Below, piece by piece: positions 1 through 10,677 of a DNA stretch of 26,670 bases. The position numbers and the translations under genes were made by a program. Position 1 is the stretch's first letter; each line of letters starts with the position of its first letter. The notes under the pieces were generated by a model. The model was not told the DNA's origin and ran no database searches. It saw only the letters and a program-made list of their open reading frames with translations. The DNA is from Apostichopus parvimensis (Eukaryota > Echinodermata > Holothuroidea > Aspidochirotida > Stichopodidae), in assembly GCA_000934455.1 (NCBI GenBank), contig KN885132.1, forward strand, positions 72,734-99,403, in the 5' to 3' direction.

Positions 1-728
1 CACACAAACAGCTGCATTAAAAAAATATGCACCTCCAAAAAAACAAAAAAACAAAAACATTTAAATCTTATGAAGGACAGATGTATACCTCTCATATCAA
101 AAACGTGTAACCAATTATTGTCATTTTCTATTAGTATTGTGTGTCCTCTTTAACCTGTCAACAAGTTACATATTACCGTATTGATGGGAAATGTACATAT
201 ACCACATATCCTCTCGATTTTATTTGCGACTAAGGAGATGAAACTGCCAAACATTCAAAACCATCTGGCATTTGCTTTCGTAACAACAAAACATATAAGG
301 CGATTGATTTCACGAGGAGGTGGTAAGGTGACGTGGGAATGGGGGGGGGGGGGGGTTGGGGTTGGCGCAGTGATTGTGATGGGGGGGGGGTAGCGTGAGT
401 GGGTCGGACCCCAAAAGGGTGGTTATTCAGGTTCAGTTTTAGCACGGTGAAAGTCTTTGCAATTTTTGTTTGTTATATACTTGTTATTATGATTTAAGTT
501 ATAGTATTGAATACTAAGGTACGTTGATCTGAGTACAAGAAACCACTTGCTAAGATGAATACCACTACACAAGAAAACTTAATGTGAATGAAACAAATCT
601 TTAATAATCTAGTGATCTTTTACGACTGACGACAGCAAGCTTTTAGAGGACACATTGCGTCCTTTTGTGTTTTCTTTAATGAACTTTCTTTAGATTTTCT
701 CCACCGTATTTCCTCATTTACTTTATAG
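1..728. other. Intron of the GPCR gene (5' part of window)
   Basis: No exon encoding TM1, TM2 or early TM3 can be seen here on the + strand. The stretch is AT-rich and carries two G runs (341-355 and 381-390) in a G/T-rich patch. It ends in a pyrimidine-rich tract and an AG at 727-728 that acts as acceptor for the first visible receptor exon. Short frames in the G-rich patch look like translations of simple sequence. Confidence 0.6.
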
Positions 729-864
729 GTAACCGGTCTTGCTACCTGCACAACTCTCACAGCGATGACTATTGATCGTTATAGGGCCATTGTGCACCCC
801 TTCCGTTCCCTTCAGTCTCGGACCCCTCGAGCCGCCATAACCGTCAGCTTATGTATCTGGGCAG
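729..864 (+). CDS. GPCR exon: end of TM3, DRY, loop 2, start of TM4
   Basis: The exon starts after ...ctttatAG in phase 0 (GTA ACC GGT) and ends at GCA G before GTGAGT, phase 1. It encodes 45 codons plus one base. No stop occurs in the frame, and the DRY and RTPR motifs fix the reading frame. The following 320-bp intron (865-1184) contains nothing else recognised. Confidence 0.85.
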
Positions 865-1825
865 GTGAGTAGATTTAAAATGCTGACATTTAGAAGTAAC
901 ATGCATGTATATATGCCAACGTGACCATATTATTTCTTTAATACGCGTGGTCGAAACATCCAATCAGTGAAAGGCTTTTGCTCACGTGAGACGTTTGTCA
1001 CAGCGTCGTCGAAATTCTGTAAAAAACTTTATATTTTAGGCTCATTTTGCTTCCGTCAAGAGAGCAATACACTGAAAATACAGCAACGTATTCCTTTAAA
1101 AATGTCCCAATTCGTTAATATTTTTCTATTCTACCTTGGTTTGTATCGTCGTATAAATCATTATTTATTCATTTTTCTTCACAGGATCTTGCTTCTTAGC
1201 TCTGCCGATGTTACTCTTCAAGAAGGAAGTTTACCTTCCCCACTTTAACATGACTGTATGCATGCCCGTTTGGCCTATGACTCAGCTTAAAACCGTTTAT
1301 AATTTAGGAACATTCTTTGCAACTTATCCAATACCTCTCACTATCATTAGTATCTGTTACGCGATATTACTACGGAAGCTTTGGAAGTACAGTATCAGCG
1401 ACAGGGAGACTGGAAACGGTGGCGAAGCAAGGGCTCGAATGATGCAACGTAAAAGACACGTTACTTTTATGATTCTTATAGTGGTTCTAGGTTTTGCTAT
1501 TTGTTGGTTGCCCCTCCACTCTTTCCAAATATGGTTACTCATCGTTCGTCCTCCGCACAGTGTAGTCTTCTATTACGTTCGTTTGTGCAGCCTATGCCTA
1601 GCTTATTCTAACTCAGCTGTCAATCCGATTGTTTACGCTTTCGTTGGCGGGAAATTTCGAGAGCGATTTTTCTACGCGTGTCCATTCTTTTGCAGATATT
1701 CGATAGTCCGACAAGAGACTATGCCATTGGATCACGTTGTTAAAGATAAAACCACCGATACGGGATATGATACGAAACGGACAAAGATCGTCAATTCTTC
1801 AGACAACACCGATCCGAAAGATTGA
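729..1825 (+). CDS. Class A neuropeptide GPCR, kisspeptin/galanin-receptor type (3' part)
   Basis: Seven-transmembrane receptor of the plasma membrane that should couple a secreted neuropeptide to G proteins. Two exons join in phase (136 + 641 nt) to give 258 residues and a TGA stop. What is seen: end of TM3 with an intact DRY (TAMTIDRYRAIVHP), then RTPRAAITVSLCIWAGS into TM4. An extracellular loop 2 follows with a cysteine and an N-glycosylation site (FNMTVC). TM5 comes next, then a basic loop (RMMQRKRH), TM6 with CWLP, TM7 with SNSAVNPIVY, and Cys residues after TM7 that could be palmitoylated. The RTPR...VSL.IW segment and the YSNSA.NP motif are most like GPR54/kisspeptin receptors; galanin and allatostatin-A receptors are the nearest alternatives. 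TM1, TM2 and the TM3 cysteine are outside the window. The receptor class is near certain; the ligand is inference. Confidence 0.85.
1185..1825 (+). CDS. GPCR last exon: TM4 to C-terminus
   Basis: The acceptor is ttcttcacAG at 1183-1184. The first two bases complete the Gly codon left open by the previous exon. The exon encodes the rest of TM4, loop 2, TM5, TM6, TM7 and a hydrophilic tail of about 45 residues that ends at TGA 1823-1825. The internal ATG at 1208 is not a start, because the reading frame runs through it from the upstream exon. Confidence 0.88.
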
Positions 1826-1916
1826 TTGGTAGTCAAGATTACTCAGCAATGTGTATCTTTAATCTGTTAATATATAGTACGTGTAGCGGTTACACGAAAG
1901 GTGAACGGATCATGGA

Positions 1917-1922
1917 AATAAA
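1917..1922 (+). terminator. Candidate poly(A) signal of the GPCR gene
   Basis: AATAAA lies about 90 nt downstream of the receptor stop codon, the first such hexamer on this strand. Its position fits a short 3' UTR, but no transcript end can be seen. Confidence 0.45.
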
Positions 1923-1925
1923 CAA

Positions 1926-4681
1926 ATCGATTAGCTATTACTATATGTACTTGTTTGAAACAACTGAATATATCCATTCGCTGATAACCAACGAAACGAA
2001 AACATGTTCAATAAGAAACAGGAACTAAAGGCAGATACAATCATTCTGAGATATTTCAATTAACAAAGATAGTGACGTCATCAGAATGGGAACAATCATA
2101 AGAGTGAGGGGGTAGGTTCAACGAACTTATATGCCCAGAGGCTTTCTGAACATTTGTTTTAATTGTTGTTTCTTCGCCTCATAATTTTGTGAAATTGGAA
2201 GGAGTATAAGTGGGTCTACTTAGGATAGTAGCCCTATGTAGCACCCCTCTTTCCCCACCCCGCCTTTGACTGCATCATAACAATAGTTTTACAGAAGTAT
2301 TAAGAAATCTTATTTTAAAAATCGTAATATATTTTGAGTTTGAATTTCAGTTTAACAAAATAAATTCTAGTTAATATCTTCATAATATATAATATTCACT
2401 GCTGCATGTGCAAGCGTGATTCGTTTCAATTTAATTTGATAACGATGTGAGTCGGTTTAATAATATTGCATTAATATTGTAATTAAATATCTTTTTTTCT
2501 AAAAGCAAAAATATAACTTTCGAAATTATAGTTTTCGATTTACCATATCTTTTTGCTATTTACATATTTATGTATTTGATTTATTTATTTAGTTTTTAAC
2601 CACGTTTTTCATGTAAAACAGGATCTATTACAAGATGATCCAAACACTGTCTTGATTCACACTTTACATGCTTGGGTTACATATGATATGTTATTACGTC
2701 TATAGTACTGTTTCGAGTCAGTTACCGTAGAAAGGAAGCTCACTATTGAAATTTGGCTTAAAAAAGAAAACCCCTTGTTTCTTATTATTTAATAGTAAGG
2801 GTCCTTTTGTAGGATTAGAAATTAGACATTACAAGGTTTGTTGAGAACTAAACACAAATTGTCATCAAAATGTCCGATGTTGTTCAAAAACATTCATATA
2901 TTGGAATTTGTAATCCATTTTCTATTTCGTTGGGAACTTTTCAAGTGATTTTGTGGATGGCGCCCTCAAATCAAAGTCTCATGTCCCGTTCCCCTCAAAG
3001 GTCCCCCCCCCCCTCCAAAGTAATAATAATTATAATAACCCTATAAATAAACATATGCATGTTGTGCTGTGGGAAATGTTGCAGCTTAATAAATAGTAAT
3101 ATAAATGATATAATGGAATGTGTAAAATAGCATATCTTTATAATAATGTACCTTAATGTACAAAGTTGGAAATGGGATGTAAATTCAAGCATGTAAATAC
3201 GATTGTAATTATCGATGTCATAAATGTGAATAAATTATTCCTTTCATCGCCTTTTGTGTCTGTTACAATAACCAATATGTAAATAGTCTCACATAGCCTA
3301 TGGTATTTTTCCGTTATGATTCATATCTTCAATTCTTTTACGTCTGAAGAAGATCTATTGAACACCGCTGCATCGCTAAACAGGTCAGTCCAATGTTACA
3401 TCATACAGCTACATTATATAGAGGTATGACAACAGTTCATAACGATAGTGCAATATTTGTACGACTTAAGACAATATACTGTCGGATGCATCCAGTGCCA
3501 ACTTAAACGTGACAAACACGACGGATGATATGACATCAATAAAACTGCGACACATCGTCAGGAACTTAGAAAAGTTGAATAACATTCCATCACGTGTGCT
3601 TAACAACTTACGGTATGTTATAGTTGTTGTCACGAATGTCTTAAAGTCAGTACTAAGAAGAAAAAAGAAACAGTTTTTGTTTAAGCGGACCGACGGGGAA
3701 TATATCGAAAACAGGTGTAATCTATTTAATACTAACAGGCGCGCACTTTACGTTTGTAATTAATTATACCATTTGTAACTGTTTAAAACTCTGACTAAAC
3801 TTGACAACCACGAAAATAGTTGAAATACTATTTAACACGTTAGTGCTCCCAGCATGAATAATGTTCCCATCTCGTCAAGTCAGTACAATGAGCGGGCGTC
3901 CGCGAGGAATGGCGAACATCGTTAGGGAATTCAACCAGTATAGATGTCTTAACTGACTACATGGTTATTATAACAGATAATGAAACTACACTGTGGGATA
4001 TCGTTTAAGAGAAATATTTGAGACATAAACATGCGGTCATTTAGGTTGGTTCTCTGATACGTACAAGTCATAATAATCGTTCCATCTCAAGCCGTCAAGG
4101 CGAATTACGTGTTAAACAGAAAAGTCTCATTTAAGGTGAACAAACATCACATATGCAGATGTAACTTAGCGACGTTGTGTCGATTGTATGGCCTCTGAGA
4201 TGACATAAGTAACTGGCATTAACGGTCTTGGCGATAGGGCAGCTTTATTGATATTTGAAGGGGGATGGGATGGGTGGAGAAAGGAGAGGACGGGGTACAA
4301 TAACGGTTGAAGAGGCCTGTCTGGAAAGGAGGAATGTGGAAAGTTAGATAAAAAAATGAGAATCATAGGAAGTGTTTACAAGGTCATGATCAAATTAAGG
4401 TAACAGGTCACACTGATAGGCTTCAGACGAGGGTATAACAGTGTCATTTGCAGGGTAATAACCCCAAAGGGGAGCGGGGGGGGGGGGGTTCAGGGATGAG
4501 GAGTCACCGAGTACCCGTACGTATGGTGCGTATTCTGGATAGTATCGAATTCTTTCTTAAGCAATTACGTACAATAACGGATCTTCAGGAAGTATACGCA
4601 AGAGTCAAAATTGATACACAGTAAAAGCTGCCCGGAACAATGAGGGGAATGCGCGCGAAACATTAAGTATAAAAATCTTTA
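1926..4681. other. Intergenic stretch without a recognised gene
   Basis: AT-rich DNA. A perfect cAMP-response-type octamer TGACGTCA stands at 2073-2080, about 250 bp after the receptor stop; nothing shows that it is used. Homopolymer runs stand at 3003-3013 (C) and 4476-4488 (G). The 84-codon frame at 3509-3763 has no recognisable domain and no visible splice partner, so I do not call it a gene. Confidence 0.5.
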
Positions 4682-5141
4682 TTTTCAAAACCACTTCTAT
4701 CAGTTCACATTTTATTTCTATACCACTTTCACTGTTTTGGGACATGATCCTTAAAGATCTGTTACTCACTAATTAAAATGGTGGCAAGGAAAACTAAAGC
4801 ACTTATTCTATCACACACAAAAAACTCATTAGATCACTCAGGGCTTCCTCAGAGGCGACATCAAATTACTCAAAAGGAAACACACGAATGTATGGACTCA
4901 AATAACACCATTACAGTAATCAACTGGTCACAAAATATAATGTTAAATGATATTCAAGGTTACGCTCTTGTATGTTTCTATGACGGTAACAGATCATGCG
5001 TTGGTCTATAGGAAAATTAAGAGCTGTCTATATACGGCTCTCTGAAAAATGGATGAACAGCGCCACCAACTTAACCTTACCTTACACCTTTAAGGATCAT
5101 TGAAGACAACTACCATGTTATAAAGGTTCACTATTTTGAAA
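4682..5141. repeat. Possible degenerate inverted-repeat element
   Basis: ATGATCCTTAAAG at 4744-4756 recurs inverted as CTTTAAGGATCAT at 5088-5100. Weaker matches continue inward to GGTGGC on both sides and outward to a TTTTCAAAA/TTTTGAAAA pair near 4682 and 5141. This looks like an old miniature element or foldback of 350 to 460 bp. No convincing target-site duplication was found. It is followed 18 bp later by a clear hAT-like element. Confidence 0.35.
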
Positions 5142-5158
5142 ACAGGAACGGCTATAGA

Positions 5159-5516
5159 AGCACAGCCAAGGACGTAGGAACCGGGGGGCTGGGGGCGCCA
5201 GCCCCCCCCAGTGAAAAATATGGGGGGGGCGGAAGTATCATTCCGCACCCCCGCTTCGCAAGTCAGAAAACCCCTTTTTCATTTCCAAATGAGAAAAAAA
5301 TCTCATTTGGAGCACCAAATTGCATCTAAGGCCAGGTGAAAATGCAAAATTATTTACAAAATGGAGTGGGTGTTGAAGTGTGCTATATTGCACCAAATTG
5401 CATCTGAGGCCACCTGGAAATGCAAAAAATTTCCAAAGGGTAGGGGGACACCCCCTACCCTTAGACCCCTCCCCCCCCCTCACTCAAAAGTACCTTCCTA
5501 CGCCACTGAGCACAGC
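5159..5516. repeat. 8-bp target-site duplication AGCACAGC flanking element 5167-5508
   Basis: AGCACAGC at 5159-5166 is repeated exactly at 5509-5516, directly abutting the terminal inverted repeats. An 8-bp duplication is the length made by hAT-superfamily transposases. Confidence 0.85.
5167..5508. mobile_element. Non-autonomous hAT-like miniature element (342 bp)
   Basis: The left end CAAGGACGTAGGAA and the inverted right end CAGTGGCGTAGGAA match at 11 of 14 positions. A perfect 8-bp direct repeat abuts both ends, which together defines a DNA transposon insertion. It has no transposase frame, so it would have been moved in trans. Three strong hairpins lie inside: arms 5183-5192/5198-5207, 5284-5294/5301-5311 and 5436-5447/5451-5462. 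There is also a duplicated segment of about 50 bp starting at 5312 and 5390, both copies beginning GCACCAAATTGCATCT. Assignment to hAT rests on duplication length and end shape only. Confidence 0.8.
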
Positions 5517-6325
5517 GTTTTCGTTGGACTAGAACATATCGAGACTAAATTCATGACCTTTCACTCTATAAAGGAATTGTGGACCGGCTTGAGTGAAAAT
5601 AACTCAACTACAAATTCAGTGTCTCGTGTCTTTCTTCCATCGTAATTAAATTGGATTTGATTGGCTTTGATGGTATGTACTATAAATAACTGATTCTCAT
5701 CTGTAGGTATCATATGTTCTCATTTCAAAACATTTCAAAACATTATTAAATGATACTACATGCCAAATATATATGTCTCTTTAAATTTTCCGTAGAAAAT
5801 AATGTATTCACGCGAACCGCCGATAGCCTGATATGAAGAAAAAAAATTGATATGAAAAATAATACCGCAGGCTGTTATCATTTGAGTAACAACTCATTTA
5901 AAGGTAATTAAAACTCACACTTAAAAGTGTATCGGTCTACTTCACGGGTGGTGAATGTTAAGAATGTTTACTGGTTTCATGAATACAGATATCCCCTGTC
6001 AGAGTGATATCACGTGCTACCATACCGAATGAATCAGGGATAATGTTTCCATCAGTATATTTCAATGGCTCTACAAACATATATCACAAACAGAGGTCGA
6101 TTTACGATTATTTACTTCACCGATACTCCAGCATTGGTCAGCTTCACGGAAGTATAGCTTATTCTTCCACGGAAAGCTTAATTATACTAATAATTCTAAT
6201 ACACGTTATTTTTGAATCGGATAACAGGTACAGTGCCTGACTTTTTTAGGGAGGCGGGGCTATTAAAAATTAACATAAATTTGTTACACTGGACTGTTTG
6301 ACGACAATTCCTCGTATCAATACCG
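5517..6325. other. Intergenic stretch, nothing recognised
   Basis: AT-rich sequence with only short frames, none resembling a known protein. No RNA gene or clear repeat was recognised here. Confidence 0.5.
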
Positions 6326-6470
6326 GTGTAACAGTAAATATCGTCCCCCTGTCGATAATATCCGGCAGAACACTCTTTATCAGGAAAATACCTTTGGCCG
6401 GATAGTATTTAACCAGAAATTATGTTCAGCCGGACACAATCTCTATAGGGGACAAAATATACTGGTACAC
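6326..6470. repeat. Inverted repeat / foldback element of about 145 bp
   Basis: The left arm from 6326 (GTGTAACAGTAAATATCGTCCCC) continuing to CCGGC.GAACA near 6372 pairs with the right arm ending at 6470, whose complement reads GTGTACCAGTATATTTTGTCCCC. The arms are about 48 bp long with scattered mismatches and one gap. A second pair, ATCCGGC at 6359-6365 and GCCGGAT at 6396-6402, is nested inside. No target-site duplication was found. A miniature transposon or foldback is likely; the family is not recognised. Confidence 0.55.
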
Positions 6471-6671
6471 GAGCAACTTGCATGAATGATGGAGTTTTTC
6501 AGCTCCCGTAAGGTCTCACTTAACATGATGATAAAACTGACCATGTAATTAAAATGCAAGTTACGAAACAGACTACACTTTTGGGTGTACATACCTGAAT
6601 ATACCTTCAAGGTTGGGTTAGTATTTTGTTCTTCTTCTCAGTGATTAAAACATTTTTGCTCAGCAATAATT

Positions 6672-6700
6672 AGGGGCGTAGCTAGGAGTTTCAGGCAGGC
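6672..6700. mobile_element. Fragment resembling an end of a hAT-like miniature element
   Basis: AGGGGCGTAGCTAGGA resembles the ends of the two elements at 5167 and 10678 (consensus CAG.GGCGTAGC.AGG). No matching inverted end was found nearby, so this would be a broken or solo end. The inner boundary is unknown. Confidence 0.35.
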
Positions 6701-6990
6701 CCGGTTCAAGGGTTGAAAATGCCCGGTAATGACCTTAATTCACTCATATACTATCTGATTCTGCATTTGATACCCGGACATAAAATGCTGATACGGGACA
6801 TAAAATGTAAAACACTCACAAACTGACACTCGACTGGCAGTCTGGATCCGTTGGCTCAAACTTTATCGGAAACAACCCTTGCGGTGGGACGGCCAGACAT
6901 TTGGGCCCTAGTTCAATGAACCCCCGGCAACGGGCATATCGCTTCGCCATTGTCGATACCATATTGTATAATACTTTTTAAGAAAAAGTC

Positions 6991-7126
6991 GCCCAGGAAA
7001 GAACCTGGGCACGAAAACCAAACTACCGAACGACAGTGATCCGCTCTCAACACCAGTCCCCTTGCATCGGGACTGTGACTGTGTGATCATCGTCAGGTGT
7101 GCATCACCATTCCCCTCGAAAGGGAA
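6991..7126. other. Cluster of short hairpins
   Basis: Successive perfect hairpins stand within 136 bp: GCCCAGG/CCTGGGC (6991-6997/7004-7010), CAGTCCC/GGGACTG (7054-7060/7069-7075), GTGAT/ATCAC (7083-7087/7103-7107) and TTCCC/GGGAA (7110-7114/7122-7126). Part of the cluster is repeated near 7789. A structured RNA or a mobile-element fragment are both possible, and I recognise neither. Confidence 0.35.
7044..7068. repeat. Dispersed 25-bp repeat, copy 1
   Basis: This stretch matches 7789-7813 at 22 of 25 bases, sharing AGTCCCCTTGCATC exactly. The similarity may extend upstream through GAACGAC in both copies. It suggests an old dispersed repeat family; only this copy keeps the GGGACT arm that completes the hairpin. 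Confidence 0.5.
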
Positions 7127-7190
7127 CAGATACTACACATGATAAAATGTTGCATTCGCAAGTTCTAGCCAGAAGCGTTTCTTTCTTTCA

Positions 7191-7260
7191 ATACATATAA
7201 CACACATATAACACATATTTAACACACATATAACACATATATAACACACATAATACATGT
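7191..7260. repeat. Imperfect microsatellite, ACACATATAAC-like unit
   Basis: About seven imperfect tandem copies of a 9-12 bp unit made of ACACATAT and AAC. The apparent Tyr/Cys/Val-rich frame on the minus strand here is a translation of this repeat. Confidence 0.75.
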
Positions 7261-7265
7261 AATCC

Positions 7266-8167
7266 ATCAATATGAAAACATATGACGATTGTGGTCGTTG
7301 GCAAATAAATGTAAGTTTTTTTATCCGTCTCCTTGACGCCTGACAACTCACAAACTAAACGAATTTTTGATTCATTATAACTGCGAAACGAACAACAGTA
7401 TTCCTTGGTTACACCTCATTGTTTAAAGTAAAGCACGGGTTGTTGAAGTGAAGCGAGGCAGAGTGCTGACATTTTGTAGAAGAGAATTAAAATTTCGGCC
7501 TACCGTGATTTTGCGTCAATGTTGACCCACTCCACGTTGTATCCCATTGGCAGCAAGTAGAGTAGAAACATGAAACCATGGCAACTCACAAATCCATCAT
7601 GAAAACTGAAAAATCCAACATACGCTAGAATGTAACATCAATGTACAGCAATGTATACGTTCTTGATACGCCAGGATTATCTGTTGAAATCTGTAACGAC
7701 AAAATAATATGTAATAGTTTCAGCCACATAGGCCTTGAAATTTAAAAGGGCCACGTAGAAACGTAAACAGAACGACTTCACTGGTCCACTCTTAACCCTA
7801 GTCCCCTTGCATCAACTTTATTCGCCCTATATCGTTAACGGCTAACTTACGTGAATGGTATTCCTAAGAACCATTGTAAGAGAAAGCATTTTAAAAATTC
7901 CTAATTTCTTATAATGTTACGTAATCACACAGATAAGGCGAACCGTGATTATAACTGTAAGGGTGCTCATAAGTAAAGAAGTAGATATAACACTCATGTG
8001 AATTAAAGGTCCTCTTCACACATGAACGAAACCTTTATTTTAATAAATAATAAAACCCTAATATTTAATAAATTAAACAAAACTGTTAGCAAACTGCTTA
8101 TCCACTAAGGAGCTACTAAAGTATGTCAATCTGATGTTCGATCCTAGCAGGATCTTCTTGTGTGTGT
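7266..8167. other. Intergenic stretch without a recognised gene
   Basis: AT-rich. It holds the second copy of the dispersed repeat (7789-7813) and little else. No frame of meaningful length or recognisable product is present on either strand. Confidence 0.5.
7789..7813. repeat. Dispersed 25-bp repeat, copy 2
   Basis: Partner of 7044-7068, same orientation, 745 bp downstream, 22 of 25 identical. The hairpin seen in copy 1 is lost here because AGTCCC is not followed by GGGACT. Confidence 0.5.
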
Positions 8168-8181
8168 GGGGGGGGGGGGGG

Positions 8182-9220
8182 TTGAAACATATTTCGTTAT
8201 TATGAAGTGATCACATGCAAGATATATCATTAGGCATTTAGTTAATTAGCTTGCTTCGAGGGGAGAAGGTGGGCGGCCTTGTGACTGATGAGGAGTATAT
8301 ATACTTAGAGGTTTCATATCCTCAATTATAGTCAACAGTCTCTTCTTTTCGTTCCAAATAATGACAAAATCTTATAAAGTGTGCAAATTTTGGGTTTGCT
8401 CTTTTGTGTGAAAAACAATACTGGCTTGAATCGAACAGAATAATTAATTAAGCGATAAAAGAATTCAGTTGGTAATAAAATTTTATTTGAAGTTGTGTTT
8501 GCGTGTTCGTGTACTGCTTGTAATAATTTATAAAAGCATAATTAATATTATAATTATTTAAGAAATCTATTCTATTTTAATATTAAAAACAAATTAAAAC
8601 TTACAACAAGATGTTTCCAAGTAGTATCGACGTGTGCATTTGTAAATTTTTTTTTACTAATTTAGTCATAGTTAAGTTTACTGTCACCGTGGTAACAGTT
8701 CATAACCAGTACCCTACATTTCATATCATATTCACCTTTTAAGCCTCTGTCTACCTGAGAATTAACTATGCCAGGTACGTCGAGAGCGGAAACAGCTGGC
8801 CATATCGCTGAAAGAATTTTAGCCCCTTTTCTCGGCTCTTTGTCATTTCCTATGGCTCTAAGATTCTACATTTAGGAGTATGAAGGCCTCATATTTTAAT
8901 TTTCATCGATTTGTTGTCAAGCTGATGTGACAGCTCCCATCTTGAAACAATGACCCCAAATCTGTAAATGGAAGTAGTCATTGAATTATTTTAAGCGGGG
9001 GAGGGGAGGGGGAGGGCTAACTCGGAACTTGTGACGGTGATAACTGATTGTAGGGGGAAACGGGAGATCTTGATGACATAGTTTCCATGTCTTGCCTTGG
9101 CGTAAGAGTACCCAAACCATCACTGACCCACCACCAATCATCCCCCACCCCTCAGTCCCCTACTCCCAAGTAGTTAAGCCACATCCGGGATGTACAGTGC
9201 AGAAAATGGAGACAGACGTA
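8182..9220. other. Intergenic stretch between two homopolymer runs
   Basis: The stretch begins after a G14 run (8168-8181) and ends at a C24 run. It contains AT-rich sequence and a purine-rich patch near 8997-9018. No gene, RNA or clear repeat is recognised. Confidence 0.45.
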
Positions 9221-9253
9221 CCCCCCCCCCCCCCCCCCCCCCCCAAAAAAAAT
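9221..9253 (+). repeat. Homopolymer block: 24 C followed by 9 A
   Basis: The longest single-base run in the window. The proline- and glycine-rich frames that overlap it on both strands are translations of the run. The exact length is likely polymorphic and prone to sequencing error. Confidence 0.9.
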
Positions 9254-9426
9254 TACGTAATCGTATTCTACTAAGTTCTGAATTTTCACTAGTGTCGTGT
9301 CATCTGATCTGTGACCTGCTTTTTTACTTCCTTTCGTTGTTTCGCACATCCCCCCCCCCCCACCATCCTCAGTATACATGCACATGCAGCACGAATTAAC
9401 AGTAGTTCATTCCCGTGTAATCAGAG

Positions 9427-9451
9427 AGGGTGCCCACTAGAGGGGCACCTC
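9427..9451. other. Perfect short hairpin
   Basis: GGTGCCC (9429-9435) pairs with GGGCACC (9443-9449) around a 7-nt loop. A second small stem, CTTCT/AGAAG, follows. It could be a remnant of a repeat; no gene is assigned. Confidence 0.3.
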
Positions 9452-10677
9452 CTTCTTCCGCTGGGAGAAGCACATTCAGTCAGGTAATTTTCCAAAGTCA
9501 GAAGTATTTATTAGTACAACGTTGCGTTCAGACCTAATTATAGACCTGGTGAATAGTCTAAGTACTACTCGTACTTAAATTATACTTGTACATGTATTAC
9601 AAGGTAAACAACATATTCGAGATTAAACATGGTCAAATTTCTCATTGAAGAAAATTAGGTCTTAAAATTTGATACCACGACATTCAGCGCGGGTCTGTCT
9701 TGGACATTTGTTGTTTATGACATATAAACGTAGCCCTTTTGTTTAATACGTTTTTTTTTTAAATGTTAACTATATGCAGAGTCTGCTCTGTGTATTGACG
9801 ACACTCTTATACTGTCCACGTGCCGCTTACCTCTCTTCGCATTCCGCAGTGGATTGCGCGCGTCGTATTTATGTGCATTTGAGGTATAGGGCTATAATAT
9901 GGACAAAGAAATTCGCCGAAATGAGAGATACTTTCGAACAAGTATCCGTTCGGTGTTATGGTTTTCGACGATCGAAATCAAGAACGAGGACAACCCAGAT
10001 ATTTCAGATAGAGGTCCTCAAAACTCAATAAAAGGATATCGTAATGTAGAACGAACGGCTTTCCTTAAGATGACAGAGGGTAACAAGAAGGAAAGAGTGA
10101 AATTGCCGCGATACTTACTTTTGTTTCGAAGAAAAACAGAATTTAATTCAACTTGACTCACTTAAACTGCCCCATAATGGGAAAACTAACTTATTTACTC
10201 TCCATGCCGCGAGCAGAATTTTAGCAGTCAGTCTTTTGGTAGATCTTATTTACAATTCCAATCTTAAGACGGTGGGCGGACAAGTCGGTAAGAAAGCTTG
10301 GCCCCGCTTTGCTAACCGCGATGCAGACGGGAGCAACAACAAAAATCAATGAATAGGCAAAAGTCTAGGAAATGTTGTCTGGTTGAATTCTTGAATGGTG
10401 GTAACGCCTACCGCATGCATGTAAGAAAGAATAGTCTTAAGATAGAATAATGAGTAAGAGGCATTACCTTAAGTGTACAAGTAAATGCCACCCGGTAAAG
10501 ACTACGTTGATTTTACCAAAAAAAAAGAAAACTATTGATGGACCGTATAAATGATAGGATGGGAACACGGGTCTTGCATACGCAGTAATCCCTTCACCCT
10601 TATATATAAACACCCCCTCCCATTGCCCAACGTAAAAAGACCTGCCCCACACAAAGGCACCCCCCCATATTAAGAGA
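9452..10677. other. Intergenic stretch without a recognised gene
   Basis: Two overlapping 85-codon frames (9774-10031 and 9899-10156) occur here. Neither has a recognisable motif, membrane segment or splice context, so I treat them as chance frames. The region otherwise holds unique-looking AT-rich DNA. Confidence 0.45.

Noticed and set aside
3509-3763. 84-codon + strand frame
   Set aside because: Basic and AT-rich, without motif, splice context or neighbours to support it.
9092-9399. Proline- or glycine-rich frames on both strands
   Set aside because: They are translations of the C24 run and nearby C-rich sequence.
9774-10156. Two overlapping 85-codon frames, first read as possible receptor exon because of RYRAI
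   Set aside because: No transmembrane segment or other receptor motif follows, and the real DRY exon is at 729-864.
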